Source of the DNA: Saccharomycodes ludwigii | Lineage: Eukaryota; Ascomycota; Saccharomycetes; Saccharomycodales; Saccharomycodaceae | Direction of reading: 5' to 3' | DNA length: 64,000 nt | Assembly: GCF_020623625.1 (NCBI RefSeq) | Contig: NC_060202.1 | Coordinates: forward strand, 1,301,001-1,365,000 | Shown: one piece after another, positions 1 to 9,391 of the stretch | How the letters are laid out: every line of letters begins with the position of its first letter | Position numbering within the stretch: the first letter of the stretch is position 1 | Notes under the pieces: generated by a model | What the model was told of the DNA's origin: nothing | What the model saw: only the letters and a program-made list of their open reading frames with translations | Database searches by the model: none | Position numbers and translations under genes: made by a program

Positions 1-93
1 AATAATAGTATTTCTCCTAATAATAGTATTCCTCCCAATAATAGTATTCCTCCCAATAATAGTCTTTCTCCCAATAATAGTATTTCTCCCAAT
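1..93 (+). repeat. 18-bp coding minisatellite in EOS1
   Basis: Five near-perfect copies of an 18-bp unit (aataatagtatttctccc and variants) encode Asn-Asn-Ser-Ile-(Ser/Pro)-Pro. A sixth copy is degenerate. The array may extend left beyond the window. Confidence 0.9.
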
Positions 94-1320
94 AACACTA
101 AACACCATTACACTTCGTTATCTTTAAGGGAACTAAGCTTACAAAATCTAAATGCATTACAACATTTTTCGCTATCCATTTGTAGAGATATAGCATTTAT
201 CCCACCAATATTAGGACTTTTTAATTCCCTTAAGAGAGCAATGGAATTAAATATTAATAAGTCCATTTCATCGCATAACAGCGGCAATTTGGGTGTTTTA
301 TTTTACAATTATTTATTACAAAATGTTACAAGTAATCCGAGCCCTATTGCTCATCACAATCATGCCTTTGGTGGCTATTCACTTAATGATACAGTTGATA
401 TGAAGAATGACATAGATATAAACCCAGTAATTAATATGTTTCAAAACTTTTGGAAACAGTATCAACCTGAGCATCAATACCAACAACAAATATCTTTTAT
501 GGACTTTAATGCCACTTTTAATATGATGAAGTTCTTTTTGACAAATAATTACCAAACGCTGGTTAATGGAGAAAACAACAATAACATAAATGACAGTAGT
601 ACTAGTTTTAGTAGCATATCCAATATTGTAAGCTTATTATTAAATACCATTAACAATGCATCTAATGCTACGGCCATTAATAGTAGTGGTATTAATAATA
701 ATACTAGTAATAATAATACTAGTAATAATAATACTAGTAATAATAATAAAACAAATGGTAATATTCATGAAAATTATTTATCTGCTATAATAACAGCTAG
801 ATCAAGTGAATATTTGGTTTGTGCAATGTGGTGTTTAGTTTCTTTATACCTAACGTATGTCATACTGGACTCGCTAATGATTAGATGGATTACCAAATAT
901 TCAATACCAGCTGCTATACTTAGAATGTTTTCAATTAGTTTAATGCTTATTACTGTAGAACTACTCTGTTTATCATCATTAAGTCCTGCTAAAGATGATT
1001 ACTCTTTACATACTTGGATATTCATTAGTTGCATGTTAACTGTTGGATATATATGGCAAAGTTTTTGGACATCTTATTTAAAATATCAGCAACCAAAACA
1101 GCTAGGCAACAATAATAAAACTAGCAGCAAGTCCCAGAATAACAAATTTTTGAAATATACCTGGAAAAGACATTTAGATTTATATAATATTATTGTATTT
1201 GCAGTTATTCCTATTGGTATGGCCAGCTTTATTACTATGATCATATTATTGAGGAATTTGATTATACAGCGATTAGATGTGGAACAATTGGAAAGAATAT
1301 ATGGTCAGTTATATAATTAA
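1..1320 (+). CDS. EOS1: Eos1-like N-glycosylation-linked membrane protein (5' partial)
   Basis: The reading frame is open from the first base of the window, so the start lies outside; the first in-frame ATG at 241 is internal. The visible part is 439 residues, against about 366 for the whole S. cerevisiae protein. The stretch just before 241 (ending in SICRDIAFIPPILGLF) and the C-terminal half with four hydrophobic segments (roughly codons at 800-890, 900-980, 1005-1080 and 1180-1260) resemble the fungal Eos1 family. Eos1 is an ER membrane protein linked to N-glycosylation and oxidative-stress tolerance. Between the conserved parts lies a long Asn/Ser/Thr-rich insert. SWS2 follows on the same strand, as in S. 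cerevisiae (YNL080C-YNL081C), which supports the assignment. The match is from memory of the family; the conserved core is convincing. Confidence 0.85.
   Translation, partial: NNSISPNNSIPPNNSIPPNNSLSPNNSISPNNTKHHYTSLSLRELSLQNLNALQHFSLSICRDIAFIPPILGLFNSLKRAMELNINKSISSHNSGNLGVLFYNYLLQNVTSNPSPIAHHNHAFGGYSLNDTVDMKNDIDINPVINMFQNFWKQYQPEHQYQQQISFMDFNATFNMMKFFLTNNYQTLVNGENNNNINDSSTSFSSISNIVSLLLNTINNASNATAINSSGINNNTSNNNTSNNNTSNNNKTNGNIHENYLSAIITARSSEYLVCAMWCLVSLYLTYVILDSLMIRWITKYSIPAAILRMFSISLMLITVELLCLSSLSPAKDDYSLHTWIFISCMLTVGYIWQSFWTSYLKYQQPKQLGNNNKTSSKSQNNKFLKYTWKRHLDLYNIIVFAVIPIGMASFITMIILLRNLIIQRLDVEQLERIYGQLYN
694..750 (+). repeat. 15-bp coding repeat in EOS1 (NNNTS units)
   Basis: Three to four tandem copies of aataataatactagt encode Asn-Asn-Asn-Thr-Ser. 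Each copy creates an Asn-X-Thr sequon. They lie just before the first predicted membrane segment. Confidence 0.85.
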
Positions 1321-1558
1321 AATAAAGAGGTGACCTGATTATATATTGTATGTCAAGGATTCTTTGATAACATCGGATTAATATTCTAATTGGACCAATT
1401 ATACACATCCGGTATGGCTATAATGGACATGTTTTTCCATTTTGTGTTTCGGATAATAATCTTTATATATGTATAGCCAAAGCAGGAAAATAAATAAATT
1501 GTTTCTCTTTTTTTTTAGTGTGTTTTTTCTTTGTATAAGTGCGTAGAGGTGCAAGATA

Positions 1559-1592
<34 letters not shown>

Positions 1593-1759
1593 TTTTTTTT
1601 GATACTGTTCTCTTTTTCGTTATTCTGTTTTTATTCTTTTTAATTTTTTACAAAAAAATTTTTTTTTTTTTTTTTTGACTACAGCTTACGTTTTTCTTCA
1701 CAGCAGCAAATAATCACATTAACAACACTACTCTGACATACAGGTAACTACACATACAA
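1321..1759. other. Intergenic, EOS1-SWS2
   Basis: This is a tandem spacer between two plus-strand genes. It holds a (TA)n run near 1558-1575 followed by a run of about 25 T, and a second T-run near 1660. It presumably contains the EOS1 3' end and the SWS2 promoter. I see no RNA gene or credible ORF. Confidence 0.6.
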
Positions 1760-2215
1760 ATGGTTGTTCATATTCTAGGTAAAGGTTTTAAAGGTAAAGA
1801 AGTTGTAAGAATAGGTTTATCTTCTAAATTCTATGGAATCGGTTTAAAAACCGCTGAAGCCATATGTTCTAGATTAGGTTTTTACCCATGGATGAGAATG
1901 CATCAATTAACTGAACCACAACTCATGATGCTTACCAAGGAGCTATCGGAAATGACTATTGAAGGAGATGCTCGTGCCATAGTTAAAGAAAATATTGCAT
2001 TAAAGAGGAAGATCGGATCTTATGCAGGGTTAAGACATGCTATGAATTTACCCGTTCGTGGTCAAAATACTAGAAATAATGCTAATACAGCTAGAAGATT
2101 GAACAAATTAGATAGAAGGGGTTATCATACCGTTCCTGTTAATACCTATAACAATGGTTATACAAAAAGTGTAATTTTATCCCAAATAACAAATTTAACT
2201 AACAACAAATTTTAA
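1760..2215 (+). CDS. SWS2: Mitochondrial small-subunit ribosomal protein uS13m
   Basis: This 151-residue protein is a component of the mitoribosomal small subunit, in the head region of the S13 family. The N-terminus ([20 protein letters not shown]), the helix-turn-helix-like core and the basic C-terminal motif [19 protein letters not shown] match S13 proteins and are very close to S. cerevisiae Sws2 (143 residues). The last 20 or so residues are Asn-rich and differ. No separate presequence is obvious; the yeast orthologue also starts directly with this sequence. It lies between EOS1 and PMS1, as in S. cerevisiae, and converges on PMS1. Confidence 0.97.
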   Translation: MVVHILGKGFKGKEVVRIGLSSKFYGIGLKTAEAICSRLGFYPWMRMHQLTEPQLMMLTKELSEMTIEGDARAIVKENIALKRKIGSYAGLRHAMNLPVRGQNTRNNANTARRLNKLDRRGYHTVPVNTYNNGYTKSVILSQITNLTNNKF

Positions 2216-2257
2216 AAAATCTACAAATATTACAACTATGTAGAACATCATTTTTTA

Positions 2258-2258
<1 letters not shown>

Positions 2259-2297
<39 letters not shown>
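2259..2297. repeat. Poly(A) run, 39 bp
   Basis: An uninterrupted run of 39 A lies in the short convergent spacer between the SWS2 and PMS1 stop codons. On the minus strand it is poly(T) downstream of PMS1. Confidence 0.95.
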
Positions 2298-2299
<2 letters not shown>

Positions 2300-2434
2300 T
2301 TGGAAACACAGTGTATGTATATACCGTATGTAGCATGTAAATATATATAGGATATTAGTCTAATCTCTAGAAAAAGAAGAAATAAAAGGATACATTTTTC
2401 AGTTTTTTTTTGTTTTTTTTGCCTTTTCAATATA

Positions 2435-5167
2435 TCACAATTCATAATCATTGTTGAATGAGTCCCAGTCTTTTAGTTCCATCAAATGCCTCATTGTTGG
2501 TCTTCCATGTGGACAATTCCAAGGCTTGTCTAGTTCACCCAAATTGTGAACTACCCTTTGCATGGTCCTTGTAGTTAATGGTTTACCTATCATGATACTC
2601 ATTCTACATGATCTCATAGCAAACATGGATCTTATTTTAGAACATCTTACCATGCCATAATCGCAATTATTATGATTCAAATCGGCAGTTTGTTCTTTTA
2701 TTAAATGAATCAATTCATAAAAATCAGAAAAGTCAAACATAACTCTTTTAGAAGTGGGTAAACTCAATAATTTAATTTTACCAGTATCCCCATCCTTATC
2801 ATCTACTTGTAATTTAAATCCATTAGCCTCAAAAATAGGAATATTATCCAATACTATTAACTCATCTATTAAACTTAATTCCATAGGTTGAGGCCGTAAT
2901 AAATATTGATGTTTGAATTTATGTGATTTCTGTAACATTTCAAAATTATACTTTTCATCAGATGCATGTTGATCAACTATAAATAAATCGTATTTTTTGC
3001 TAGCGGGAATATATCTAGTACATATTATGAAGCCTAGGTTAAATTGTCCCACAATTTTCATTTTAGTAAAATCAGACTTAGAAACCGTTAACGTTAAAAA
3101 ATTTTCGCCTTCATCTTTATCCTCAATTTTATCATTCTTATTAAATAATGACAAATGTTTAACTTTGGTCACATCCAAAAATTCCTCGGTCTTTTTAATT
3201 ATTGCATCGATTTTAATATCATTGATTTCTAATTCGTATGAATATAAACTTGGTATGTACGGGATAATTTCTTTATTAGTATTTTCAATAGTAACACTGC
3301 TTTTTTTTGTTGTTTTCCCCGATGAAGCTAATGGTTGTCTTTCATTTAATACCGACATCTTTGATGAATCAGCATCCTCAGCTTCATCGTTCTCATGTCC
3401 CTCGATATCTAATTTTGTGTTTTCTTTGCTTTTTGTGTTTAATTTGAGTTTCTCATGTATTTTGATGTCATCTAATTCAATAATAAGATCTTCCTCCTTA
3501 GTATTCCCACTTTCTTGTCCAACACTAGTACCATTTTCTAATGAATTATCACAACAAGGGTGATCTTCATCTTTCTCATTTCCTGAAACTCTTTTGGAAA
3601 ACGCATCTAGTCTTAATTGATAGCTTCTAATATTTGGTCTTTTGGTTGTGTGTGGTTCATGTTTTGAAATAGACTTTGTTTCTTTATTATCTTCTAAACC
3701 CATTTGGTCATCAGATTCTACTGAATTGGTATCATCGGTGTCTTCAGTTGCTTGTTTATCAGATTCTACTGAATCGGTAGCATTAGTGTCTTCCGCAGCA
3801 TGTTTTTCTTCATTATTTGTGTTTGATGATACATCAAATATAGAAACCTTTTCAGTTGTGTAATTTAAACTAGAAGTTGTTGGTGTATATTGCGAAATAA
3901 TTGAGTCCATAGTGGCTTCTACCTTAGAAGGCTCCGTATTGTTATTTCCAGAGTCTGTAGAGTCTGTTTTTCTTCTTTTAAATTTGATTAAACTTTCAGA
4001 CTCGTCAACGCTAGTATCTTTTATAGGATTGTGCTCTTCCTTTTTTACGTAAGTGGCAGCAATTCTCTCTGGATTATTAGTTGGTAAAACCATTTCCTGT
4101 TTATTAAAATAATCTACAAGAGCTTCTCTTAATTGTTCTAAAACATCACTTTCATTGTGCAATAACATAGTTCTTTTATCAGGCGTAACGTTAACATCTA
4201 GCATAGACACACTTATTTCAAAATCTAAGATAAATGCTGGGTATTGAACATTGTTAAAGGATCTGTATACTTCATTTATAATTTTTACAATTAATGGATA
4301 GTCTACCGGTCTTTTATTGAAATATAAAAACTGCCTATCCTTAGTAGGTCGTCCACAACCAAATGAATTTTGGGAGATATATCCATTCACTACAATTGTA
4401 CCTCCTTCAAAACTGTATTCCTGTACAAAACTTTTCTTTGGAGAAATTTCCAAGATTAGTTGACAATCGCCTAAGCCTTTCATAGCATTTGAGCCAAAAA
4501 TATTGGTGAAATTTTTAGGTATTCCCTTATTGATAGGGGCTGATGATAAAATTAAGTTTTTCCTGTTGTGATTACTTGAAATATTCCAAACTGTAATGGT
4601 GATCCCATCTTGGATAATTGCGTGATCTTGAATCATATTACAACAATGAGTGAATTTTCTTTTATGATTTTTTTCAAAGTCTTTTCTTCTGACTGGTAGG
4701 TTACTAAATAAATGACTAACAGTTATTGTTGTCCCCTTATTTCTGCTGGCTACTTTACAATCGATCAATTGGCCATTTGTGTCGTACAATAATTTATTGC
4801 CCTTCGGCGGAGTTTCACATGAAGTTAAAACCTGTAGATTTCCACCAGTTAAACAACATAATGATGATAGTGCCTCGCCTCTGAAACCGAGTGTAGATAG
4901 GTTATTACTTAGATCCTCGAAACATGAAATCTTTGAAGTGAAATGTTTTAAACACAGGCTTTGAAAATTATCTTTTGATATTCCACAACCATTGTCATTA
5001 ACCTCTATAGATTCTAGCCCGTAATTTTTAAAGGTGATTTCTATTTTAGTAGCACCGGAATCTATACTATTTTCTAGTAATTCTTTGACACATGATGTTA
5101 AATCTATAATAACTTGGCCAGATGTTATACTATGAACTTCAACTTTATTAATCTTTTGAATAGACAT
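2435..5167 (-). CDS. PMS1: MutL homologue Pms1, mismatch-repair endonuclease subunit
   Basis: This 910-residue protein (873 in S. cerevisiae) is the endonuclease subunit of MutL-alpha and partners Mlh1 in nuclear mismatch repair. The N-terminal GHKL ATPase is complete: ELLEN (Glu29, Asn33), DNGCGI, and TLGFRGEAL. The central linker (about 370-640) is acidic, low in complexity and contains an imperfect repeat around VESD. The C-terminal domain has the metal-binding endonuclease motif DQHASDEKYNFE at about 732-743 and the later SCR and CPHGRPTMRHL motifs (about 885 onward), all needed for nicking. The start ATG at 5165-5167 matches the family N-terminus. It is divergent from REV7 across 278 bp that contain an MCB-type site. 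Confidence 0.98.
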   Translation of the reverse strand: MSIQKINKVEVHSITSGQVIIDLTSCVKELLENSIDSGATKIEITFKNYGLESIEVNDNGCGISKDNFQSLCLKHFTSKISCFEDLSNNLSTLGFRGEALSSLCCLTGGNLQVLTSCETPPKGNKLLYDTNGQLIDCKVASRNKGTTITVSHLFSNLPVRRKDFEKNHKRKFTHCCNMIQDHAIIQDGITITVWNISSNHNRKNLILSSAPINKGIPKNFTNIFGSNAMKGLGDCQLILEISPKKSFVQEYSFEGGTIVVNGYISQNSFGCGRPTKDRQFLYFNKRPVDYPLIVKIINEVYRSFNNVQYPAFILDFEISVSMLDVNVTPDKRTMLLHNESDVLEQLREALVDYFNKQEMVLPTNNPERIAATYVKKEEHNPIKDTSVDESESLIKFKRRKTDSTDSGNNNTEPSKVEATMDSIISQYTPTTSSLNYTTEKVSIFDVSSNTNNEEKHAAEDTNATDSVESDKQATEDTDDTNSVESDDQMGLEDNKETKSISKHEPHTTKRPNIRSYQLRLDAFSKRVSGNEKDEDHPCCDNSLENGTSVGQESGNTKEEDLIIELDDIKIHEKLKLNTKSKENTKLDIEGHENDEAEDADSSKMSVLNERQPLASSGKTTKKSSVTIENTNKEIIPYIPSLYSYELEINDIKIDAIIKKTEEFLDVTKVKHLSLFNKNDKIEDKDEGENFLTLTVSKSDFTKMKIVGQFNLGFIICTRYIPASKKYDLFIVDQHASDEKYNFEMLQKSHKFKHQYLLRPQPMELSLIDELIVLDNIPIFEANGFKLQVDDKDGDTGKIKLLSLPTSKRVMFDFSDFYELIHLIKEQTADLNHNNCDYGMVRCSKIRSMFAMRSCRMSIMIGKPLTTRTMQRVVHNLGELDKPWNCPHGRPTMRHLMELKDWDSFNNDYEL

Positions 5168-5302
5168 TTGTGGATAAAAGACGATGGAGAGGCTTTTTGT
5201 TGCTGTTCTAAGAGAGGGTTAAGTTTGTTATACTTTGAATAAGTTTGATAGTTGAGTTTTGAAAATTTAGAGGGAATATAAAAAGGTGATAAAAATATTA
5301 TT

Positions 5303-5308
5303 ACGCGT
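5303..5308. promoter_or_regulatory. MCB element (ACGCGT) between PMS1 and REV7
   Basis: A perfect palindromic ACGCGT lies almost midway in the divergent spacer, about 137 bp from each start codon. In S. cerevisiae this is the MBF site of G1/S genes, including mismatch-repair genes. A long T-run follows at about 5315-5343. The assignment is by motif and position only. Confidence 0.5.
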
Positions 5309-5312
5309 TTTT

Positions 5313-5343
<31 letters not shown>

Positions 5344-5445
5344 CGTACCTCACACACACAAAAAAAAATTACTTGTTGTGAATGAAATGAAACCTTGGCA
5401 AAAATAAAATAAAAAAATAACTAATAATACTTTTTTGGTTTCCAA

Positions 5446-6171
5446 ATGAGAGATTATTTGGTCATATATTTAAAATGCTGGATTAACATTATTCTGTATT
5501 ATAGAAATGTTTATCCGTTAACCTCATTTACGTTGACAACCTTTAATGTTTTCAACTTACCTCAACAAATACCAATAAATAGAAATCCTAAATTAATTAA
5601 TTATATAGAAACATTAATAGCAGATATTGTAGATGATAAATTAATTAATCTGAGCTTGAGTTCTATAACGGTAGCAATAATTGAAATAGAAAATAATAAC
5701 GAAACGATTAAGGGAAAAACACACATTACTAATGACAATGTGATTGTTGAAAAATATATTTTAGACTTTCAAGAATTTCAGTATGATAATATTAAATTAT
5801 CCAGTTCACCTAATGATGATGATGCGTGTGGAAAAGAAATGATATTTCAAGAGTTTAGAAGTAGTTTAAACAACTTTACAAACTTTATCAAAAATCTACC
5901 ATATGGATTTAAAGACGGACAAGTGAAATTTAAAGTGTTTATTGAGTGTCTTGATCAAATGTTGGGCTTGGATCCTGGTAGAGATGTAAAGTTCAATTGG
6001 GCCCTAAGAAGAAAACACGAATTATTTCATGTTAATAACAATATTGAAGAAAATTTTATTTTTCAAGACAACGAAAATAATATTCCTGTTCAGAATTGTA
6101 AAAAATCTCTGGGATGTTGTGTAATAGGCGAAAACAAAGTTATTTATCATCTTTTTGAGAGTTTAAAATAA
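5446..6171 (+). CDS. REV7: HORMA-domain protein Rev7, DNA polymerase zeta accessory subunit
   Basis: This 241-residue protein (245 in S. cerevisiae) is the non-catalytic subunit of translesion polymerase zeta, with Rev3. The N-terminal HORMA core is plain: YLKCWINIILYYRNVYP, then FNLPQQIPINRNPKLINYIE and a C-terminal half containing VEKYILDFQEFQ and FRSSLNNF, all recognisable in yeast Rev7. The C-terminal safety-belt region is less conserved and Asn/Glu-rich. It is divergent from PMS1 and may share its cell-cycle promoter. In S. cerevisiae REV7 (YIL139C) is on chromosome IX while PMS1 is on XIV; here they are neighbours. Confidence 0.92.
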   Translation: MRDYLVIYLKCWINIILYYRNVYPLTSFTLTTFNVFNLPQQIPINRNPKLINYIETLIADIVDDKLINLSLSSITVAIIEIENNNETIKGKTHITNDNVIVEKYILDFQEFQYDNIKLSSSPNDDDACGKEMIFQEFRSSLNNFTNFIKNLPYGFKDGQVKFKVFIECLDQMLGLDPGRDVKFNWALRRKHELFHVNNNIEENFIFQDNENNIPVQNCKKSLGCCVIGENKVIYHLFESLK

Positions 6172-6523
6172 GCAAGTGTGAAATGTGTACATTATGAACA
6201 TATAGTTATTATTACTACTGTTATGAAAAGTAGTTAGTTGACTTGATATTAGAATTTCAAATAAAATTGTATTTGAAGATCAATTCTAGAATATATGACC
6301 CAATACATTTATTTTTATTTTATGAAAATAAATAAATAAATAATAAAAAAATTTTTCTTTTTTTTTTTTTTTTTTTTTCATTGATATTAACATGGTAATG
6401 ACGATAATAGTTACAGCACAAAGCATGACTTTAATTTGAAAATATTAAAAATGGTTTATATTATGATTTTTAGCTTGTAAAAAAAAAAAAAATAAAATAA
6501 AAATAATGGACTAAAATAAACTA
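6172..6523. other. Intergenic, convergent REV7-SAL1
   Basis: This 352-bp spacer lies between two stop codons. It contains a T-run of about 22 near 6358-6379 and an A-run near 6480. It presumably holds both 3' ends. No gene is seen. Confidence 0.6.
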
Positions 6524-8320
6524 TTATTGTTCTAGCTTCAATATTTTCTTCAAATTCTCATAACATAAATAACTAATGGAAACAGCAGGACAAACTTTAG
6601 CTATATTGGGCACTAATCCCTTAAATAAACCTTGGTACCCTTCGCGTGCTACAGTTTTACGGAAAACATCGAAAAAGCCATTATATGTGTAAGGATGAGC
6701 AAAAGTACCTTGGGCTTGCAATCTGGTTCTTAATAAATTAATGGGGTAAACTAAAGTGGCCCCCACAGTTCCACTGAATGCACCCATAGGTAATACTATA
6801 AAATTACTTAAAGTCACATCTTCCACTGGAACATGTCGTTTTAAAGCTTCCCTTTGAATAAACCATTTTTTTAATGCAGTAAAGGTGCCTAAATCCAAAG
6901 CAGCATATGGGAAAATCCCCATAACACCCACACCAACACCTCTGTAAAAAATCCTCAATCCTCCACCATTATTATACATTTCCTTAGCGGTGGTTATTAA
7001 CAGTTTGTTTCCCTTTAACTTGTTATCTAATGGTGCACATTGCATTCTATACTTCAAAGTATCAATTGGGTAAACACTGAATTGGGCCATAACACCAGCC
7101 ATCCCACCAGCTAAATAAGTTGAAAATTTAGACAATTCATCAAGATTGTTGGCACCTTCTAAAGTAGCCATCATTTTCTTAGTTAGTTCAAAAGAACCAA
7201 ATTTAATAGCACTTTCAGGGAAAACTTTTATGACGTTTAGTCCATTACCGACGTAAAATGATTTTAAGCCACCTTGTCTATAAATAGTCTTGATAGCTTT
7301 AACTAGAGGCGACTGTATTTTAGATAAATCGGAAGTTGGATGCTTTGCGTGGGCTGCTAAAGCACTTTTAGAGTTTAATAGTGTGGAAGATAAATCTGTT
7401 CTTGCAATAAGAAAAACTTTAATACGATCGAATGGGGCGGTACATGTTCTGGAAATAACACCTGATAATCCGCCGGCTATGAAGAACCCACCACCCTTGA
7501 TAAAATCGTTAATAAGCGTCATATCACCTTCACTGGATAGATCCACATCTTCATTAAATAAATAAAAGGAATAATAACTATAAGCTGTGTGTAATCGAGA
7601 GCCTTGTTTTCTGGGCATAAAAATTAAAAAATTTCTCCATTGATTGTAAGTTATGGTATTGGGTAAACTATCTGTTATTTTAGTATTACTGCTATTGTTA
7701 TTATTATCGGTTTTAAGACTCTGTTGCTGTTGTTGTTCTTGTTGTTCCTGTTGTTCCGATTTTTGGTGATGGTTATGCTGTAGTATATCCTGTTGTTGTT
7801 GCTTTGTACTTTTAAAAGCCCATGAAATAAAATTTTTGAAATTATTTTTTTTACTTTGAAGATTATTGTGGTTTTCTGGCATGTTTGTATTTGTATCTTT
7901 GTCCGACATTTGAAGTTTTCCACTATTAGCAGACAAATCTATGGTATCATTTCCCAATGACTGCTCTTTTTCAGCTAGATATTTCATAATTTCTTCTGAA
8001 TTTACTTTTCCATCTTTATCTTTATCAATTTTATCAAATCCATTTTTGATTTCTTGCTCCGCTTTCAAGACATATCGAACAAAATCATGGTAATCTATAA
8101 TATGATCATGATTGATATCTATGTTATTAAAGATAGTTGTTATAGCGTCATCATTATCTTTAAATGGATGATTCGAGAATTGGAATGCTTTTTTTAATGT
8201 TTTTAAATCTACTTTGCCTGTTTTATTTACATCAATTGAATTGTATAATCCCTTAAAGCGTTCATCTTTTTGCTTAATGGTTTCTGTAGATGGATCGACA
8301 TTATTAAAATTATCAGCCAT
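6524..8320 (-). CDS. SAL1: Calcium-regulated mitochondrial ATP-Mg/phosphate carrier
   Basis: This 598-residue protein is an SCaMC-type carrier of the inner mitochondrial membrane that exchanges adenine nucleotides in response to calcium. Three EF-hand loops lie at about 30-41, 68-79 and 99-110 (DVNKTGKVDLK, DINHDHIIDYHD, DKDKDGKVNSEE). The C-terminal carrier domain (about 278-595) has the three signature motifs PFDRIK, PIDTLK and PINLLR. Between them is a Gln/Asn-rich linker (about 170-215), which explains the excess length over the 494-residue S. cerevisiae protein. I chose the ATG at 8318-8320: the frame stays open upstream, but those 41 codons are only TA-dinucleotide and poly(T) sequence. 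It is convergent with REV7. Confidence 0.96.
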   Translation of the reverse strand: MADNFNNVDPSTETIKQKDERFKGLYNSIDVNKTGKVDLKTLKKAFQFSNHPFKDNDDAITTIFNNIDINHDHIIDYHDFVRYVLKAEQEIKNGFDKIDKDKDGKVNSEEIMKYLAEKEQSLGNDTIDLSANSGKLQMSDKDTNTNMPENHNNLQSKKNNFKNFISWAFKSTKQQQQDILQHNHHQKSEQQEQQEQQQQQSLKTDNNNNSSNTKITDSLPNTITYNQWRNFLIFMPRKQGSRLHTAYSYYSFYLFNEDVDLSSEGDMTLINDFIKGGGFFIAGGLSGVISRTCTAPFDRIKVFLIARTDLSSTLLNSKSALAAHAKHPTSDLSKIQSPLVKAIKTIYRQGGLKSFYVGNGLNVIKVFPESAIKFGSFELTKKMMATLEGANNLDELSKFSTYLAGGMAGVMAQFSVYPIDTLKYRMQCAPLDNKLKGNKLLITTAKEMYNNGGGLRIFYRGVGVGVMGIFPYAALDLGTFTALKKWFIQREALKRHVPVEDVTLSNFIVLPMGAFSGTVGATLVYPINLLRTRLQAQGTFAHPYTYNGFFDVFRKTVAREGYQGLFKGLVPNIAKVCPAVSISYLCYENLKKILKLEQ

Positions 8321-8368
8321 ATTATTAATGTTTTTTTTTTTTTTTTTTTTTTTGCTTTGCTTTGTTTT

Positions 8369-8411
<43 letters not shown>

Positions 8412-9391
8412 AATTTGACGTAGGTAGAATACCAATTAAACAATTATGTAAGTGAACAAATATTTCATCTAAGATATTAATTTGACTTGTTGATATAAAT
8501 TATGTCCTATTGAAACAATTTTTTATTTTTTACAGTTTTTGATCATCTAAAGAAGGATTGGATAAAAAAAAAAAAAAAAAAAAGAAAGAAAGAAAGGAAA
8601 AAGGAAAAAAATAGTAAATAATAAATAATACCCAAAATATTTGCTTTGTTTTCGTTTGTGCTCGAACAATATCAAAAAGAAAAAGAAAAAGAAAAAATGG
8701 TAATAATATTTCTTTTCTTTTTTTTTATTTTTATTTTGTGGTTATTATTACGCGGATGTGACCTTTGGTTATTCACATTATTTAAGAAAAGTGTTAAATT
8801 TAAGAGTTTTTTGAGCCTTTTTATCACTTTTTTAATAATCAGTTTATTTATCTTAATTACATACAGTAATATAATGCCTATACTTAATAAGTCTATCTCA
8901 AACTTGTCTTTTCTTTTCACTTCTCAATTTCATATCTCTCATTTAGAAAGGGAAAAAAAAAAAATAAAAAAAGCGAGTAAATCTGATTGGATGGGAAAGT
9001 ATCTCTTGACTTGCATTGTTCAGATATTTTAAATCTAAGAAGAACTTTAGAAATCACCATGGTAAAACAACACTATCATTTAAAAAAAAAAAAAAACAAA
9101 AAAATTGGTATCCTTATCAACATGATTTTTATATCATTTTTTTTTTTTTTCTGTTTTATAATATTAATTTTTAAATTGTCTTTCTTAGTACATCTGTTTA
9201 ATTACTTAAAGCCTTTCGCTTTATTAAAAATTAAACAAAAAACAAAAAAACAAAAAAAAGTTCGCTCTGAGACAATTCTTTTTTAACATCTTCCGCCCCT
9301 TTTTTTTGATTTTCATTCACCTCTACACTTAAATTACATATACTTAATTTAAACTAAACCATTCAAAGAACCCATAATCAAGACAAATATA
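8321..9391. other. Intergenic, divergent SAL1 / thioesterase promoters
   Basis: This 1.07-kb divergent spacer contains a T-run beside the SAL1 start, a perfect (TA)17 tract at 8372-8406, and many A- and T-runs. Frames of 80-130 codons exist, but they are made of Phe, Lys and Ile from homopolymers and lack recognisable domains. No tRNA is seen. Confidence 0.6.
8372..8406. repeat. (TA)17 microsatellite
   Basis: An uninterrupted TA dinucleotide repeat lies about 50 bp upstream of the SAL1 start codon. It is likely to vary in length and can extrude a cruciform. Confidence 0.95.

Noticed and set aside
2997-3563. 188-codon plus-strand frame inside PMS1
   Set aside because: It is antisense to the well-conserved PMS1 frame and has no domain.
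8321-8443. 41-codon N-terminal extension of SAL1
   Set aside because: The codons come only from a (TA)n tract and poly(T). The ATG at 8318-8320 gives a family-like N-terminus.
8646-9032. Possible two-span membrane protein between SAL1 and the thioesterase
   Set aside because: It has no ATG at its start. With the internal ATG it is about 110 residues of Phe/Ile/Leu from T-rich DNA, with no family resemblance. It is a promoter region.
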